Shown one piece after another: positions 27,304-37,048 of a DNA stretch of 64,000 nt (positions are counted from its first letter, which is position 1; every line of letters begins with the position of its first letter). Origin of the DNA: CADCTM01 sp049671305 (GTDB taxonomy: Bacteria > Cyanobacteriota > Cyanobacteriia > Cyanobacteriales > Coleofasciculaceae); assembly GCA_049671305.1 (NCBI GenBank), contig JBATUR010000073.1, positions 46,497 through 110,496 on the forward strand, read 5' to 3'. Both the position numbers and the translations under genes were made by a program. The notes under the pieces are model-generated. The model saw only the letters and a program-made list of their open reading frames with translations, was not told the origin of the DNA and searched no databases.

Positions 27304-28761
27304 ATGATTGAAAATACTGAAATTAACGTTGAACAATTAATACAAAAAATCAGAAATGAGGTGGAGAATAATCGCAAAAGTTCTACTGATGTAGAAACAA
27401 AACCTATTGATGTAAGTATTAGAAGAAACCCCACGAATATTAGCTATATAGAAACACTTTTGAACGATGCAGATTTCTATTCTCAAGTGCCTACAGAATT
27501 TCCTGAAAAATTCAATCGCTTCCCGTTGAATCTAAGTAAGTGGTTACAAAAGTTTTTTTTGAAAATATATAGTTTTTTATTCAAAAAGCAAAGAGTAGTT
27601 AATTCTTCTTTAAACCAAGCTTTGAAAGAGTCTCTGGTACTAAATCAGCGATTAAGTGATCAGATAAATACACTTCAAGAACAATTGAATAGCTTAAACA
27701 ATCGCGTCACGGTTACTGAAGGACGGCTTTCAGAAACGAGCTATCATTTTAATGCTACTGGTGAGCGATTGACTGAGATCGGAGGGCAATGTGTTGCTAG
27801 TAGTGAACAACTTTCAAAAATGAGCAATCATCTTAATGAAATGAATAATCATCTTAATGAAATGAATAATCATCTCATTATTACTGATGGCAGACTGGCT
27901 GAGACGAAGCATCACCTTGATATAGCTAACGAACGCATTACATCTATCAATGATTGTTTCAATAAAAATGATAGCTATCTAAAAAATGATTTAGTGCAGC
28001 AAAAGCGCTTAATTACTATGTTTTTGGAAGAGGCTAGACAACGTTTGCCAAAACCTTTTAACCAAAAGCAGCTTCAAACTTTTGTAGATAAAGAAGATCA
28101 TTTATTAGATGCATTTTATGCTGCTTTTGAAGAACAATTTCGTGGCAGTCGCGAAGATATCTTGAGCAGATTAAAAGTTTACTTACATTTAATCGAAGAA
28201 ACGAAGTTTGGCACGTCAGCTTCACCCTTTCTTGATCTAGGCTGTGGGCGAGGTGAGTGGTTAGAATTACTGCAAAATTCTGGATATGCAGCACAGGGAT
28301 TGGATATCAACAAAGCAATGATTGAACAATGCCGCGTTAGAGGACTGAAAGTAGTTGAGACTGATGCACTTTCTTACTTGCGAACATTGCCAGATAATAG
28401 TTTAGGAGCAGTAACTGGTTTTCATATCATTGAACATCTACCTTTAACCGTCCTATTCAAATTACTAGATGAAACAGTTAGGGTGCTAAAGACTGGAGGA
28501 ATAGCAATTTTTGAAACTCCTAATCCTGAAAATATACTGGTAAGTAGTCATACATTTTATTTAGATCCAACTCATAGGCATCCCTTGCCGAGTGAGCTAA
28601 GTAAATTTCTGTTGGAATCAAAAAATCTAGCTCGTGTGAAGGTGATGAATCTTCATCCTTACCCTGATAAATTTAAACTATCTGGATCTGATTTAGCTGA
28701 ACGCTTTAACCAATACTTTTATGGAGCACAAGATTATGCAGTAATTGGTTATAAATTATGA
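27304..28761 (+). CDS. Coiled-coil plus methyltransferase protein, candidate chain-length terminator
   Basis: 485 residues. Residues ~1-75 are polar; a basic amphipathic stretch WLQKFFLKIYSFLFKKQRV (~79-97) could touch the membrane. Residues ~100-240 form a predicted coiled coil, including an exact 7-residue tandem repeat (see 27820-27882). The methyltransferase domain (~270-485) has motif I FLDLGCGRGEW with the GxGxG at 313-317, then AQGLDINKAMIEQC and VTGFHIIEHLP. It follows Wzt and overlaps the next glycosyltransferase by 4 bases. WbdD of E. coli O9a combines a methyltransferase and a coiled-coil ruler; this protein has the same parts in the opposite order and I see no kinase domain. Confidence 0.8.
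   Translation: MIENTEINVEQLIQKIRNEVENNRKSSTDVETKPIDVSIRRNPTNISYIETLLNDADFYSQVPTEFPEKFNRFPLNLSKWLQKFFLKIYSFLFKKQRVVNSSLNQALKESLVLNQRLSDQINTLQEQLNSLNNRVTVTEGRLSETSYHFNATGERLTEIGGQCVASSEQLSKMSNHLNEMNNHLNEMNNHLIITDGRLAETKHHLDIANERITSINDCFNKNDSYLKNDLVQQKRLITMFLEEARQRLPKPFNQKQLQTFVDKEDHLLDAFYAAFEEQFRGSREDILSRLKVYLHLIEETKFGTSASPFLDLGCGRGEWLELLQNSGYAAQGLDINKAMIEQCRVRGLKVVETDALSYLRTLPDNSLGAVTGFHIIEHLPLTVLFKLLDETVRVLKTGGIAIFETPNPENILVSSHTFYLDPTHRHPLPSELSKFLLESKNLARVKVMNLHPYPDKFKLSGSDLAERFNQYFYGAQDYAVIGYKL
27820..27882 (+). repeat. 21-bp in-frame tandem repeat (one heptad per unit)
   Basis: Three consecutive 21-base units at 27820, 27841 and 27862 encode MSNHLNE, MNNHLNE and MNNHLII (residues 173-193). 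Each unit is exactly one coiled-coil heptad, so gain or loss of a unit by slippage would change the coiled-coil length without a frameshift or loss of heptad phase. Confidence 0.9.
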
Positions 28762-29801
28762 GAATAGCAGTTACTACAGTTCAAGTACCTTTCATTCGTG
28801 GGGGTGCAGAAATATTAGCTGAAGGACTAATCAAAGCTATTCGTGAAGCTGGACATGAAGTTGATGAAATCTCAATGCCATTCCGCTTTTATCCTGTAAG
28901 TGAAGTCAGACGAAGTATGGATATATGGGAAAGCGAAAATTTTGAATATATGAATGGATACGCGCTGGATGTAGTCATTTGCTTAAAGTTTCCAACTTTT
29001 TATTTGAAGCATCCCAACAAAGTAGCTTGGTTAATTCACCAACATCGTTCTGTTTACGAACTTTGGGATACTCCTTTCACAGAGGGATTATCAAACACAA
29101 GTGAAGGCAAAAATTTAAGGCAGGATATTATAAAGCGCGATACAAAAGCCTTAAAAAGTTTTAAAAATTTATACACTATAGCAAGAACTGTATCTGAACG
29201 TCTTCAGCATTTCAATCAAATTAGCTCTATTCCTCTTTATAATCCTCCTAGATTAGCTAATTATTTTTATACTGCTCCCGCTGAACCATATATTTTCTTT
29301 CCTAGTCGATTAGAAGATCTAAAACGACAAGACTTACTGATAAAATCTATGCGTTATGTTAAATCACCAGTTGTTGCTTTATTGGCTGGAGAGGGAGGCA
29401 AGAAAACTGATTTAAAGCATTTGATTTCTCAATTAAATCTGAATCAGCGAGTGCGTTTGTTGGGGCAGATTACTGATGACGAAATGCTGGGTTTCTACGC
29501 TCACAGCTTGGGTGTGTTTTTTGGATCCTATAGCGAAGATTATGGCTACGTCACCCTAGAAGCAATGTTAGCAGCAAAGCCAGTAATTACCTGTAGTGAC
29601 TCAGGAGGATCATTAGAGTTTGTTGTTAATGGAGAAACAGGCTTTGTTGTTGAGCCAAATCCGGAAGCGGTAGCGCAAGCAATAGATGAATTATACTTTA
29701 ATCAAAAAGGCGCGGCAGAAATGGGCAAGGCTGGACTGGAAAGGTATCATGTTTTAGATATCTCGTGGGATAATGTTGTACAAAAGCTTTTAAATAATTA
29801 G
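28758..29801 (+). CDS. GT4 family glycosyltransferase
   Basis: 347 residues; its ATG overlaps the stop of the coiled-coil methyltransferase by 4 bases (ATGA), so the two are translationally coupled. The N-domain begins MRIAVTTVQVPFIRGGAEILAEGL. The C-domain has FFPSRLEDLKRQDLLIKSM and the EX7E motif SEDYGYVTLEAMLAAKPVIT. It is shorter than many GT4 enzymes but complete. The start is similar to that of the first half of the tandem GT4 protein at 31573 (RIAIVAPSAVPFCIGGAENL), suggesting they act on related acceptors or arose by duplication. Confidence 0.87.
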   Translation: MRIAVTTVQVPFIRGGAEILAEGLIKAIREAGHEVDEISMPFRFYPVSEVRRSMDIWESENFEYMNGYALDVVICLKFPTFYLKHPNKVAWLIHQHRSVYELWDTPFTEGLSNTSEGKNLRQDIIKRDTKALKSFKNLYTIARTVSERLQHFNQISSIPLYNPPRLANYFYTAPAEPYIFFPSRLEDLKRQDLLIKSMRYVKSPVVALLAGEGGKKTDLKHLISQLNLNQRVRLLGQITDDEMLGFYAHSLGVFFGSYSEDYGYVTLEAMLAAKPVITCSDSGGSLEFVVNGETGFVVEPNPEAVAQAIDELYFNQKGAAEMGKAGLERYHVLDISWDNVVQKLLNN

Positions 29802-30736
29802 TGAATATGAACTATTTAACACGTTTATCTGATGCAATCAAAAGCATAAATCCCATAAAGAAGCATAATGTTTCTACTAAATATGTGTACCGTCCAGAGG
29901 TTGACTCAATCAGCTTTGAAGATAGTATAACAGCCCTCAAAAAATCTGGTTGGAAAGTTGTTGATTCAGGCATCGATAATACTTCTCCTGCTATTGTCTT
30001 AGATATCCTAAGTCTTGCTCGTAAGTCGGGAATTAATTTCATAGATTATGAAATTGATCTAGAGAAATATCATAATTACTTTAATGATGCGGAATACAAA
30101 ACCAGATATCCAGAGTATTATCTAGGCAACCAAATTGAAAAATCTCTTGAGCATTATTTAGCCCTCTCACTTTTAAATTTGAGTGAGGAAGATGTCTTCA
30201 TAGATCTTGCTAGCGAACATTCTCCCATACCGGAAATTTATGCCCGTCTCACCGGAGCTACTACCTATAGCCAGGATATTATGTATCCACCAGGAATTAA
30301 TGGTAATCGTATAGGTGGTGATGCCTGTTCGATGCCTGTAACCGATGGGTTTGCATCAAAAGCAACTTTAACTTGTTCCATAGAACATTTTGAAGGGGAT
30401 GCAGATACCAGATTGTTTCATGAATTAGGCAGAATTCTGAAACCAGGCGGCGTGGTTTGTGTAGTTCCATTTTATATTTTTAAAGAACAAGCAACGCAAA
30501 CAGACCCAACAGTTAGCGTACCATCTGGCGTAGATTTTGATCGAGGAACAACTGTTTACTGTGCAGAAGGTTGGGCAAACCGACATGGCAGATTTTATAG
30601 CCCAAGTTGTTTTATAAAGCGGATAATTAAGCCCGTTAAGGATAAATTTAAATTCGATTTTTATTATCTAAAGAATGCCTCCGAAGTAGATACATCGGTG
30701 TATGCTAGATTTGCTGTTACTGCCACACGTCTATAA
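29801..30736 (+). CDS. SAM-dependent methyltransferase-like protein
   Basis: 311 residues from the GTG at 29801, which overlaps the previous stop by one base; an ATG at 29807 is equally possible. The methyltransferase core is less canonical: motif I appears as EDVFIDLASEHSPIPEIYA, post-I as ATTYSQDIMYPPG and motif III as ILKPGGVVCVVPFYIF. The acidic SIEHFEGDADTRLFHELGR precedes it. The glycine-rich loop is replaced by ASEHSP, so SAM binding is plausible but not certain. It lies in a tightly packed run of glycan genes (28758-33960). Confidence 0.7.
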   Translation: MNMNYLTRLSDAIKSINPIKKHNVSTKYVYRPEVDSISFEDSITALKKSGWKVVDSGIDNTSPAIVLDILSLARKSGINFIDYEIDLEKYHNYFNDAEYKTRYPEYYLGNQIEKSLEHYLALSLLNLSEEDVFIDLASEHSPIPEIYARLTGATTYSQDIMYPPGINGNRIGGDACSMPVTDGFASKATLTCSIEHFEGDADTRLFHELGRILKPGGVVCVVPFYIFKEQATQTDPTVSVPSGVDFDRGTTVYCAEGWANRHGRFYSPSCFIKRIIKPVKDKFKFDFYYLKNASEVDTSVYARFAVTATRL

Positions 30737-30763
30737 CTTATCATCTCCTAATGTTTGAGAAAA

Positions 30764-31576
30764 ATGTTTAATATTGAACTGGAATATCCAACATCAAGCA
30801 AGAATGTACCACGTTATACCCCAGGAAACACGAACAAATGTATTGAGCAAGTTTTAACAAAAAATAGTGCTCGATATCACACTTTGTTAAGTTCTTTCAC
30901 CAAGTATTTTCATCAGTTAAGTAAGATAAATGCTCATGCTGATGAAAACTCAAATGTTCCTTACTATAAAAACCTATTTTTACCAGGATTAGATGCTGTC
31001 TCACTTTACTGCTTACTGGCTGAAGCTAAACCGAATACATATCTAGAAATCGGTTCAGGCAACTCAACAAAATTTGCGAGGCAAGCAATTGTTGACAATA
31101 ATTTAAACACACGAATCGTCTCAATAGATCCCTATCCACGAGCCGAAATTGACCAGTTGTGTGATCAAGTGATTCGGACGCCTTTAGAAGAAATTAATTT
31201 AGATATATTCGATAGCTTAGGAGAAAATGACATCGTATTTTTTGATGGCTCACATAGATGTTTTATGAATTCTGATGTGACAGTTTTATTTCTTGATATA
31301 ATGCCCAAGCTAAAATCTGGGATTTATCTTCAGATACATGATATTTTTTTGCCAGTAGATTATCCAATAGAATGGAAAGAAAGATACTATAACGAACAGT
31401 ATTTATTAGGCGCTCTATTAGCTAACGGCTTAGAAAAATATGAGATAATATTACCTAATTTTTATATATCTTTAAAAGCTGAACTGATGAATATAGTGAC
31501 GCCACTATGGACATCAAAACAAAATTTCCAAGAAGTTGAAAAGCATGGCTGTAGCTTTTGGATGCGAAAGAAATGA
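30764..31576 (+). CDS. Class I SAM methyltransferase-like protein
   Basis: 270 residues from the ATG at 30764; a TTG three codons earlier is a weaker choice. Motif I is TYLEIGSGNSTKFARQ near residue 90, with the acidic post-I residue in RIVSIDPYPRAEI, and the later segment DIVFFDGSHR contains an Asp-Gly-Ser-His signature seen in class I methyltransferases and CmcI/FkbM-like relatives. C-terminal part FLPVDYPIEWKERYYNEQYLL resembles a family often found in polysaccharide loci. Its stop overlaps the start of the tandem GT4 gene by 4 bases. Confidence 0.78.
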   Translation: MFNIELEYPTSSKNVPRYTPGNTNKCIEQVLTKNSARYHTLLSSFTKYFHQLSKINAHADENSNVPYYKNLFLPGLDAVSLYCLLAEAKPNTYLEIGSGNSTKFARQAIVDNNLNTRIVSIDPYPRAEIDQLCDQVIRTPLEEINLDIFDSLGENDIVFFDGSHRCFMNSDVTVLFLDIMPKLKSGIYLQIHDIFLPVDYPIEWKERYYNEQYLLGALLANGLEKYEIILPNFYISLKAELMNIVTPLWTSKQNFQEVEKHGCSFWMRKK

Positions 31577-33960
31577 GAATTGCTATCGTTGCGCCCAGCG
31601 CTGTTCCCTTCTGTATTGGAGGTGCTGAAAATCTTTGGTGGGGACTCTTAAACTCAATCAATCAGTATACTTCCCACCAAGCGGAATTAATTAAACTGCC
31701 AAGCCCAGAAAGAAATTTTTGGGAATTAATTGATAGTTATAAGCATTTTTCACAACTAGATCTTAGCCATTTTGATTTGATTATTTCTGGAAAATATCCA
31801 GCTTGGATGGTGCAACATCCTAATCATATTTGCTATATGCTACATCGATTACGTGGCTTATACGATACTTATCACTTTACTCGCTGTCCACAGCAGTATA
31901 TTACTAAGCATTCGGGTATTATTTCCTTACAAAAATTCCTAAGTAGTAATCAGGGTTCAAGAGAGAGTTTGAGTGAAGCTTTTGAAAGGTTAAAACAGCT
32001 TCGTTTTAGCCAAGATTTGCCAGACAATGCCTTTCAGTTTCCTGGCTCATTATCGCGAGAAATTATACATTTTTTAGATGGTGTAGGCTTGGGAAATCAG
32101 GCAATTACCAAATATGCAGCTATCTCTCGTAATGTAGCAAATCGAGTCAATTATTTTCCTGTTGGGAGTGCTGTTAATGTTATTTACCCTCCTTCCAATC
32201 TCAAGTTTTTTCACAGAGGAAGTAACGATTATTTGTTCACTGTTAGTCGCTTGGATGGCGCTAAACGAATTCGTCTCTTAATTGAGGCTATGAAGTATGT
32301 AAAAACGAATATTGAACTGAGAATTGCTGGAACAGGTCCCGATGCTGATACTCTCAAGCAATTAGCAGGAAACGATCAAAGAATTGTGTTTTTAGGGTTT
32401 GTAAATGATCAGCAAATCATAGAACTTTATGCCGATGCGTTGGCTGTACCTTACTTTCCTTATGATGAAGATTATGGGCTAGTTGTTATAGAGGCAATGA
32501 TGAGTGCCAAACCAGTGCTAACGACTACAGATTCAGGTGGACCAAATGAGTTTGTTTGTAATGGAGAAACCGGATATTCAGTAAAACCTGAACCCCAAGC
32601 AATAGCAGAACGTATTGATTATCTCTGCGAACATACAGACGAAGCGCGACAAATGGGACTTACCGCGCAGAAGTTAGTGCAAGGAATTACTTGGGAAAAT
32701 ACTGTTAACAAACTGCTTGGAGAAACTGAGGAAAAGATAATTACTACAGCTCCTAAGAAGCGAAAAAAACTTACAGTTGCTTTAACTTTTCCAGTCTTTC
32801 CGCCAAGGGGAGGTGGTCAAATTCGCGTTTTTCATCTCTATCGTAATTTAGCACGTTGGTTCGACATTGAGTTAGTTACATTTACTAATCCTAACGAAAA
32901 ATTATGTAGAATTGAAATCGCTCCTGGACTGTGGGAAATTCAAATTCCTCAATCTCACAAACATCATGCTGAAGAAATAGCTATTGATAAAAAAGTAGGC
33001 GTTCCCATTACAGATGTAGTAATGCCACAGCTATATCAGCTTACACCGGCTTATGTAGAGGCTTTGAGGGAGTCCTCTGCTACTTCAGATGTTATTATTG
33101 CTTCCCATCCCTATCTCTTGCCCGCAATTCAAAAAGTAAGTAATAAACCGATTTGGTATGAAGCTCATAATGTTGAATTGGAACTAAAAAAAAGCATCCT
33201 TCCAGATAATCCGATAGCTCATGAATTACTAGCCGCAACGCGCCAGGTTGAGCAAGAATGTTCTCAAGTTAGCAAGCTGATTATGGTTTGCTGTAGTGAT
33301 GATGGCAAATTGCTTAATCAAATTTATGGTACGGAGCAAGACAAAATTGTTGAAGTTCCTAATGGTGTGGATATAGAATCTGTTCGCTATGTTTCCTTAG
33401 AAAAGCGTAGTTTAAATCAAAAAAATATGGAATTAGACAGCAGTTTTACAGCATTATTTATGGGTAGTTGGCATGGACCAAATTTAGAAGCGGTGCGGCA
33501 TATTTTTAAAATTGCTCAAGAACTTACTCAGATTAACTTCCTAATTGTTGGTAGTGTAGGTTGGGCTTTCAAAAATGAAAAAACCCCAAAAAATGTTGGG
33601 TTTATGGGAGCAGTAGATGATGAAACTAAACAAATTGCTCTTGGCATAGCTGACGTAGCACTCAACACCGTAACCTTTGGTTCAGGTACTAACCTGAAGA
33701 TGCTAGAATATCTTGCTGCAGGAATTCCGGTTATTTCCACACCTGTTGGAGCAAGAGGATTAGGAGTAGAAAATGGGAAACACTGTGTGGTTGTAGAAAT
33801 AGCGGACTTTGCCGAAGCGATCGCTAATCTGAAAGCGGAAGACTTTGCCAGCAAGCAGATGCGGGTGGAAACTGCCAGAGGATATGTTCAAGAAAAGTTT
33901 GATTGGCAGGTGATCTCCAATAATTTGTACAAATTTTTAAATAAATTAAATTTAGTATGA
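31573..33960 (+). CDS. Tandem GT4-GT4 glycosyltransferase
   Basis: 795 residues from the ATG at 31573, which forms an ATGA overlap with the previous gene. The first GT4 unit (1-~390) starts MRIAIVAPSAVPFCIGGAEN and has FTVSRLDGAKRIRLLIEAM and YDEDYGLVVIEAMMSAKPVL. A basic linker near 395-402 leads to a second GT-B unit that begins LTVALTFPVFPPRGGGQIRV, with FMGSWHGPNLEAV and a C-terminal donor region GSGTNLKMLEYLAAGIPVIS. Two transferases in one chain suggest sequential addition of two sugars or polymerisation, as in WbdA of E. coli O9a. Both EX7E-type sites look intact, although the second is divergent. Confidence 0.87.
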   Translation: MRIAIVAPSAVPFCIGGAENLWWGLLNSINQYTSHQAELIKLPSPERNFWELIDSYKHFSQLDLSHFDLIISGKYPAWMVQHPNHICYMLHRLRGLYDTYHFTRCPQQYITKHSGIISLQKFLSSNQGSRESLSEAFERLKQLRFSQDLPDNAFQFPGSLSREIIHFLDGVGLGNQAITKYAAISRNVANRVNYFPVGSAVNVIYPPSNLKFFHRGSNDYLFTVSRLDGAKRIRLLIEAMKYVKTNIELRIAGTGPDADTLKQLAGNDQRIVFLGFVNDQQIIELYADALAVPYFPYDEDYGLVVIEAMMSAKPVLTTTDSGGPNEFVCNGETGYSVKPEPQAIAERIDYLCEHTDEARQMGLTAQKLVQGITWENTVNKLLGETEEKIITTAPKKRKKLTVALTFPVFPPRGGGQIRVFHLYRNLARWFDIELVTFTNPNEKLCRIEIAPGLWEIQIPQSHKHHAEEIAIDKKVGVPITDVVMPQLYQLTPAYVEALRESSATSDVIIASHPYLLPAIQKVSNKPIWYEAHNVELELKKSILPDNPIAHELLAATRQVEQECSQVSKLIMVCCSDDGKLLNQIYGTEQDKIVEVPNGVDIESVRYVSLEKRSLNQKNMELDSSFTALFMGSWHGPNLEAVRHIFKIAQELTQINFLIVGSVGWAFKNEKTPKNVGFMGAVDDETKQIALGIADVALNTVTFGSGTNLKMLEYLAAGIPVISTPVGARGLGVENGKHCVVVEIADFAEAIANLKAEDFASKQMRVETARGYVQEKFDWQVISNNLYKFLNKLNLV

Positions 33961-33968
33961 GGTAAATA

Positions 33969-36887
33969 GTGAATTTAATAAAAAACTTCAGGAAAACCTC
34001 CCAACTCAATAGTCCCCTTTTTCATACATTCTCAATATTCCTATTTTTCTCTATTCTCTTCACCATTTTTTTTGCCCCAGTCATCTTTTCAGAACGCTTA
34101 TTAGCACCAGGAGATGGCATCACTTATTATGTACCTGCTTTCTATTCGCACCGCACACTGTGGACAGATTTAATCCTTTCCGGCTTTCCTGTAGCAGCAG
34201 ATCCACAAGTTGAAACTTGGTATCCAATTTCTCTAATTCTTTCTTTAATTCCTAACTCTTGGAATGCCTTTGTTGTTTCTGCTTATGTATTAGCAAGCTG
34301 CTTTACTTATGGCTATGTTTATAGCCTCACCAATTCAAGATTGGCAGGGCTAATTAGTGGCATTGTCTACAGTATGAGTGGCTTTATGATGGCTCACCTG
34401 GGTCATACAACAATAATTCATGCTGCGGCATGGATGCCATTACTGATATGGACAGCAGATAGACTTAGCGATCGCCTTAGTGCCTGGTGGTTTGTGATCG
34501 GAACTGGTGCTGTTGCCTGTACTATTCTGGCAGGGCATCCTCAAATCTCTTTGTATGGAATTGGTTTGAGTGCAGCTTATGCATTTTTGTTAGGCTGGAC
34601 TACCCCTGTTGGTCGCTGGAAATATTATGGAACATTCCTCGCTGTCATCATCCTAGGCGTTTTCCTGGCTGCCATCCAAATTGTGCCAACAGCGGAACTT
34701 TCCGGGTTGAGCTTGCGAGCCAAAATGACTTTCCAGGACTTTGCTAGTCATTCCCTACCACCCGATCAGATCACTCAGCTTATATTTCCTTATCTATTTG
34801 GAGGCGGTGGACCTTTTTTGCCAGATTCTCAACCACCATACTTTGGTGGCTGGAATCTCACAGAAGTCACCGGCTACATTGGGCTACTTCCCCCCCTATT
34901 GGCAGTCATTGGTTTTTTAGTGCATCGAGATAAACCCATTGCCCGATTTTGGTTGGTAGTTGCTGTACTAACACTTTTGTTATCCCTTGGGAGTGGAACA
35001 CCCCTAGCTAGACTACTGTATTATTTGCCCGCCTACAACAAGTTTCGTGCTCAAGGACGGCACTTTATTGAAATGGCTTTAGCCGTGAGTGTGCTGGCAG
35101 GTTTCGGCGTTAGTGCCATGCAAAAGCAGTTAGTTCCGAAGCCTCTAGTCTGGAAAACAGTTTTGGTCAGTACCTTGATTGTGATCCTCAACTTAGTAAG
35201 TATTTTCGTTTTTTCTAATAAAATCCAGCAAAAGGCGATCGCTGCGGATGTTGGTATAACGGAACCTCTGAGCTTTTTTCCCTGGACTAACCCAGCCGTA
35301 GGAGTACCATTAGTAATTTTCTTTCTGGTAGTCACAGTTCTAATTTACTTTTACCGGAGTCTGAAAAAGCCGTCGAGACTAAGTGTTTTCTTGCTGCTAA
35401 TAATTTTAGTGATTGATCTAGGAAGTTTCGGCAGGTTTTATGCATGGGAAGCTGCCGCACCCAACCAAGATGTCTTGACTCCAACTGCTGTAATGAGCAG
35501 ATACCGCAAACTTCTCAACGAAAATAAGCAGCGGATTTTTGCGACTAGAGGTGGAATCGGGAATTTTGACGAGATTCCCCCAAATATCTCCAGGATTTGG
35601 GGGATTCCCAATGCCAGCGGCTACGGTCCCCTGATTTTGTCCAGATATAGCGAGTTGCTTTCTGTGGAAGGTGGAGGGGATATATCGAGCGGATGGGATG
35701 ATCTTAACGACCAAAGCTTGGACATCACAGCCGTGCGCTATGTCTCTGTACCGCTCCCAGAGCTGCCTGTGGATACTGCTAATGTGACCAGTAACAAAGG
35801 AATTCTTTGGGCTGCTGATGATTTGACTTTGGCAATGGGAGTTACTTGTGGCGTAGAAACTCAACCTCAGTCTGTTAAGTTGAAACTTTCATCTCAACCC
35901 AAAGCAACGGCAATTGCAATTGTCAGTTCACTGGGTTGCTCTACAAAGTTACTTAATAATGCCGAAGTCTTGCAAGTTTCGGTGAAAGATACCACAGGGA
36001 AGGTTGTTACAAAAAGTCTGCTCGCTGGAAAGAACACTTCTGAATGGGCTTATGACTGTAGCGATGTGCTACCTCAAATGCAGCATAACAAAGCTCCCAT
36101 TTTTAGCAGCCTTCTACATCAGAGACAAGGTTATCCAGACTGTCAAATTCACAAGTACCTGAGTGTATTGCCCCTAGGTCAAATCAATAATGTAGAGGAA
36201 ATAGACCTCAAATGGGTAGGATCATCAGCGTCAATAAATATTCAAAAAATTAGCTTGTTTGATGAGCAAACTAAGCAATCATACCCAGTTAATAACAGCC
36301 ATATTTCTCGGAATTACACAACTCGTTGGCAGCAAGTTGAAGATATTCAGCAAACACGCCCCTTCTTTTTTGGAGCTCGCATTTACGAAAACCTCCGGGC
36401 AATGCCTAGAGTTTGGTTAGTTCCGGAGGTAGTAAGTGCCAAGAAAGATCAGGTATTAAATGCTATCAAATCCTCTAAATTACCTGATGAACGTTCCTTT
36501 GAACCATCCCAAGTTGCCCTTATCGAAAAACCTCTCAATTTCAAGGTAGAGAAACTAGATCCAGCAGCTACTGCCAAAATTATCAACTTAGCAGATACTC
36601 AATTAGAAATTAAAACAAGTTCCTCCTCGCCTGCCTTTATGGTATTAAGTGATATCTATTATCCAGGCTGGGAAGCAAAAATTGATGGTAAACCCACCAA
36701 GATATTTCAAACTAACTATGCACTGCGTGGGGTACAAATTCCAGCAGGTGAACATACTATCAAGTTTGAATTCAAGCCTGTAAGTTTTCATATTGGTGCA
36801 GGAATTAGTGCAGCTTCCTTATTTCTTTTGGGATATTTAGCCTGGAAGCTTCAGAAAGATCAAAAAATTATTCTGACCAATGAGTAA
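33969..36887 (+). CDS. YfhO family membrane protein (GT-C-like)
   Basis: 972 residues from a GTG with GAGGT upstream. The first ~480 residues carry about 11-12 membrane segments with the family features LLAPGDGITYYVPAFY, GHPQISLYG and YNKFRAQGRHFIEMALAV. A large extracytoplasmic domain follows (~490-930), ending with LSDIYYPGWEAKIDGKPTKI, QTNYALRGVQIPAGEHTIKF, and a last membrane segment (~945-962). YfhO of Bacillus and Listeria transfers sugar from undecaprenyl-phosphate carriers made by CsbB-type GT2 enzymes. The two ArnC/CsbB-like genes in this locus fit such a role. Confidence 0.88.
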   Translation: MNLIKNFRKTSQLNSPLFHTFSIFLFFSILFTIFFAPVIFSERLLAPGDGITYYVPAFYSHRTLWTDLILSGFPVAADPQVETWYPISLILSLIPNSWNAFVVSAYVLASCFTYGYVYSLTNSRLAGLISGIVYSMSGFMMAHLGHTTIIHAAAWMPLLIWTADRLSDRLSAWWFVIGTGAVACTILAGHPQISLYGIGLSAAYAFLLGWTTPVGRWKYYGTFLAVIILGVFLAAIQIVPTAELSGLSLRAKMTFQDFASHSLPPDQITQLIFPYLFGGGGPFLPDSQPPYFGGWNLTEVTGYIGLLPPLLAVIGFLVHRDKPIARFWLVVAVLTLLLSLGSGTPLARLLYYLPAYNKFRAQGRHFIEMALAVSVLAGFGVSAMQKQLVPKPLVWKTVLVSTLIVILNLVSIFVFSNKIQQKAIAADVGITEPLSFFPWTNPAVGVPLVIFFLVVTVLIYFYRSLKKPSRLSVFLLLIILVIDLGSFGRFYAWEAAAPNQDVLTPTAVMSRYRKLLNENKQRIFATRGGIGNFDEIPPNISRIWGIPNASGYGPLILSRYSELLSVEGGGDISSGWDDLNDQSLDITAVRYVSVPLPELPVDTANVTSNKGILWAADDLTLAMGVTCGVETQPQSVKLKLSSQPKATAIAIVSSLGCSTKLLNNAEVLQVSVKDTTGKVVTKSLLAGKNTSEWAYDCSDVLPQMQHNKAPIFSSLLHQRQGYPDCQIHKYLSVLPLGQINNVEEIDLKWVGSSASINIQKISLFDEQTKQSYPVNNSHISRNYTTRWQQVEDIQQTRPFFFGARIYENLRAMPRVWLVPEVVSAKKDQVLNAIKSSKLPDERSFEPSQVALIEKPLNFKVEKLDPAATAKIINLADTQLEIKTSSSSPAFMVLSDIYYPGWEAKIDGKPTKIFQTNYALRGVQIPAGEHTIKFEFKPVSFHIGAGISAASLFLLGYLAWKLQKDQKIILTNE

Positions 36888-37048
36888 TTTACCTCAAATA
36901 CAGAGCCATAACTTTTTAAAAAAGTCAGAGATATAAATAAATATCTTACATAGCAATTAAATTATTCCTCAATCTGTGGGCATAAATTGTGGTAGGATAC
37001 TGAACTTGAATTACTGAATTGGGCTACACACCAAATAAGGAGTTAGGG

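Noticed and set aside
34487..34747. 86-residue ORF inside the YfhO-like gene
   Set aside because: Different frame within a strong long membrane protein; Cys/Trp-rich composition.
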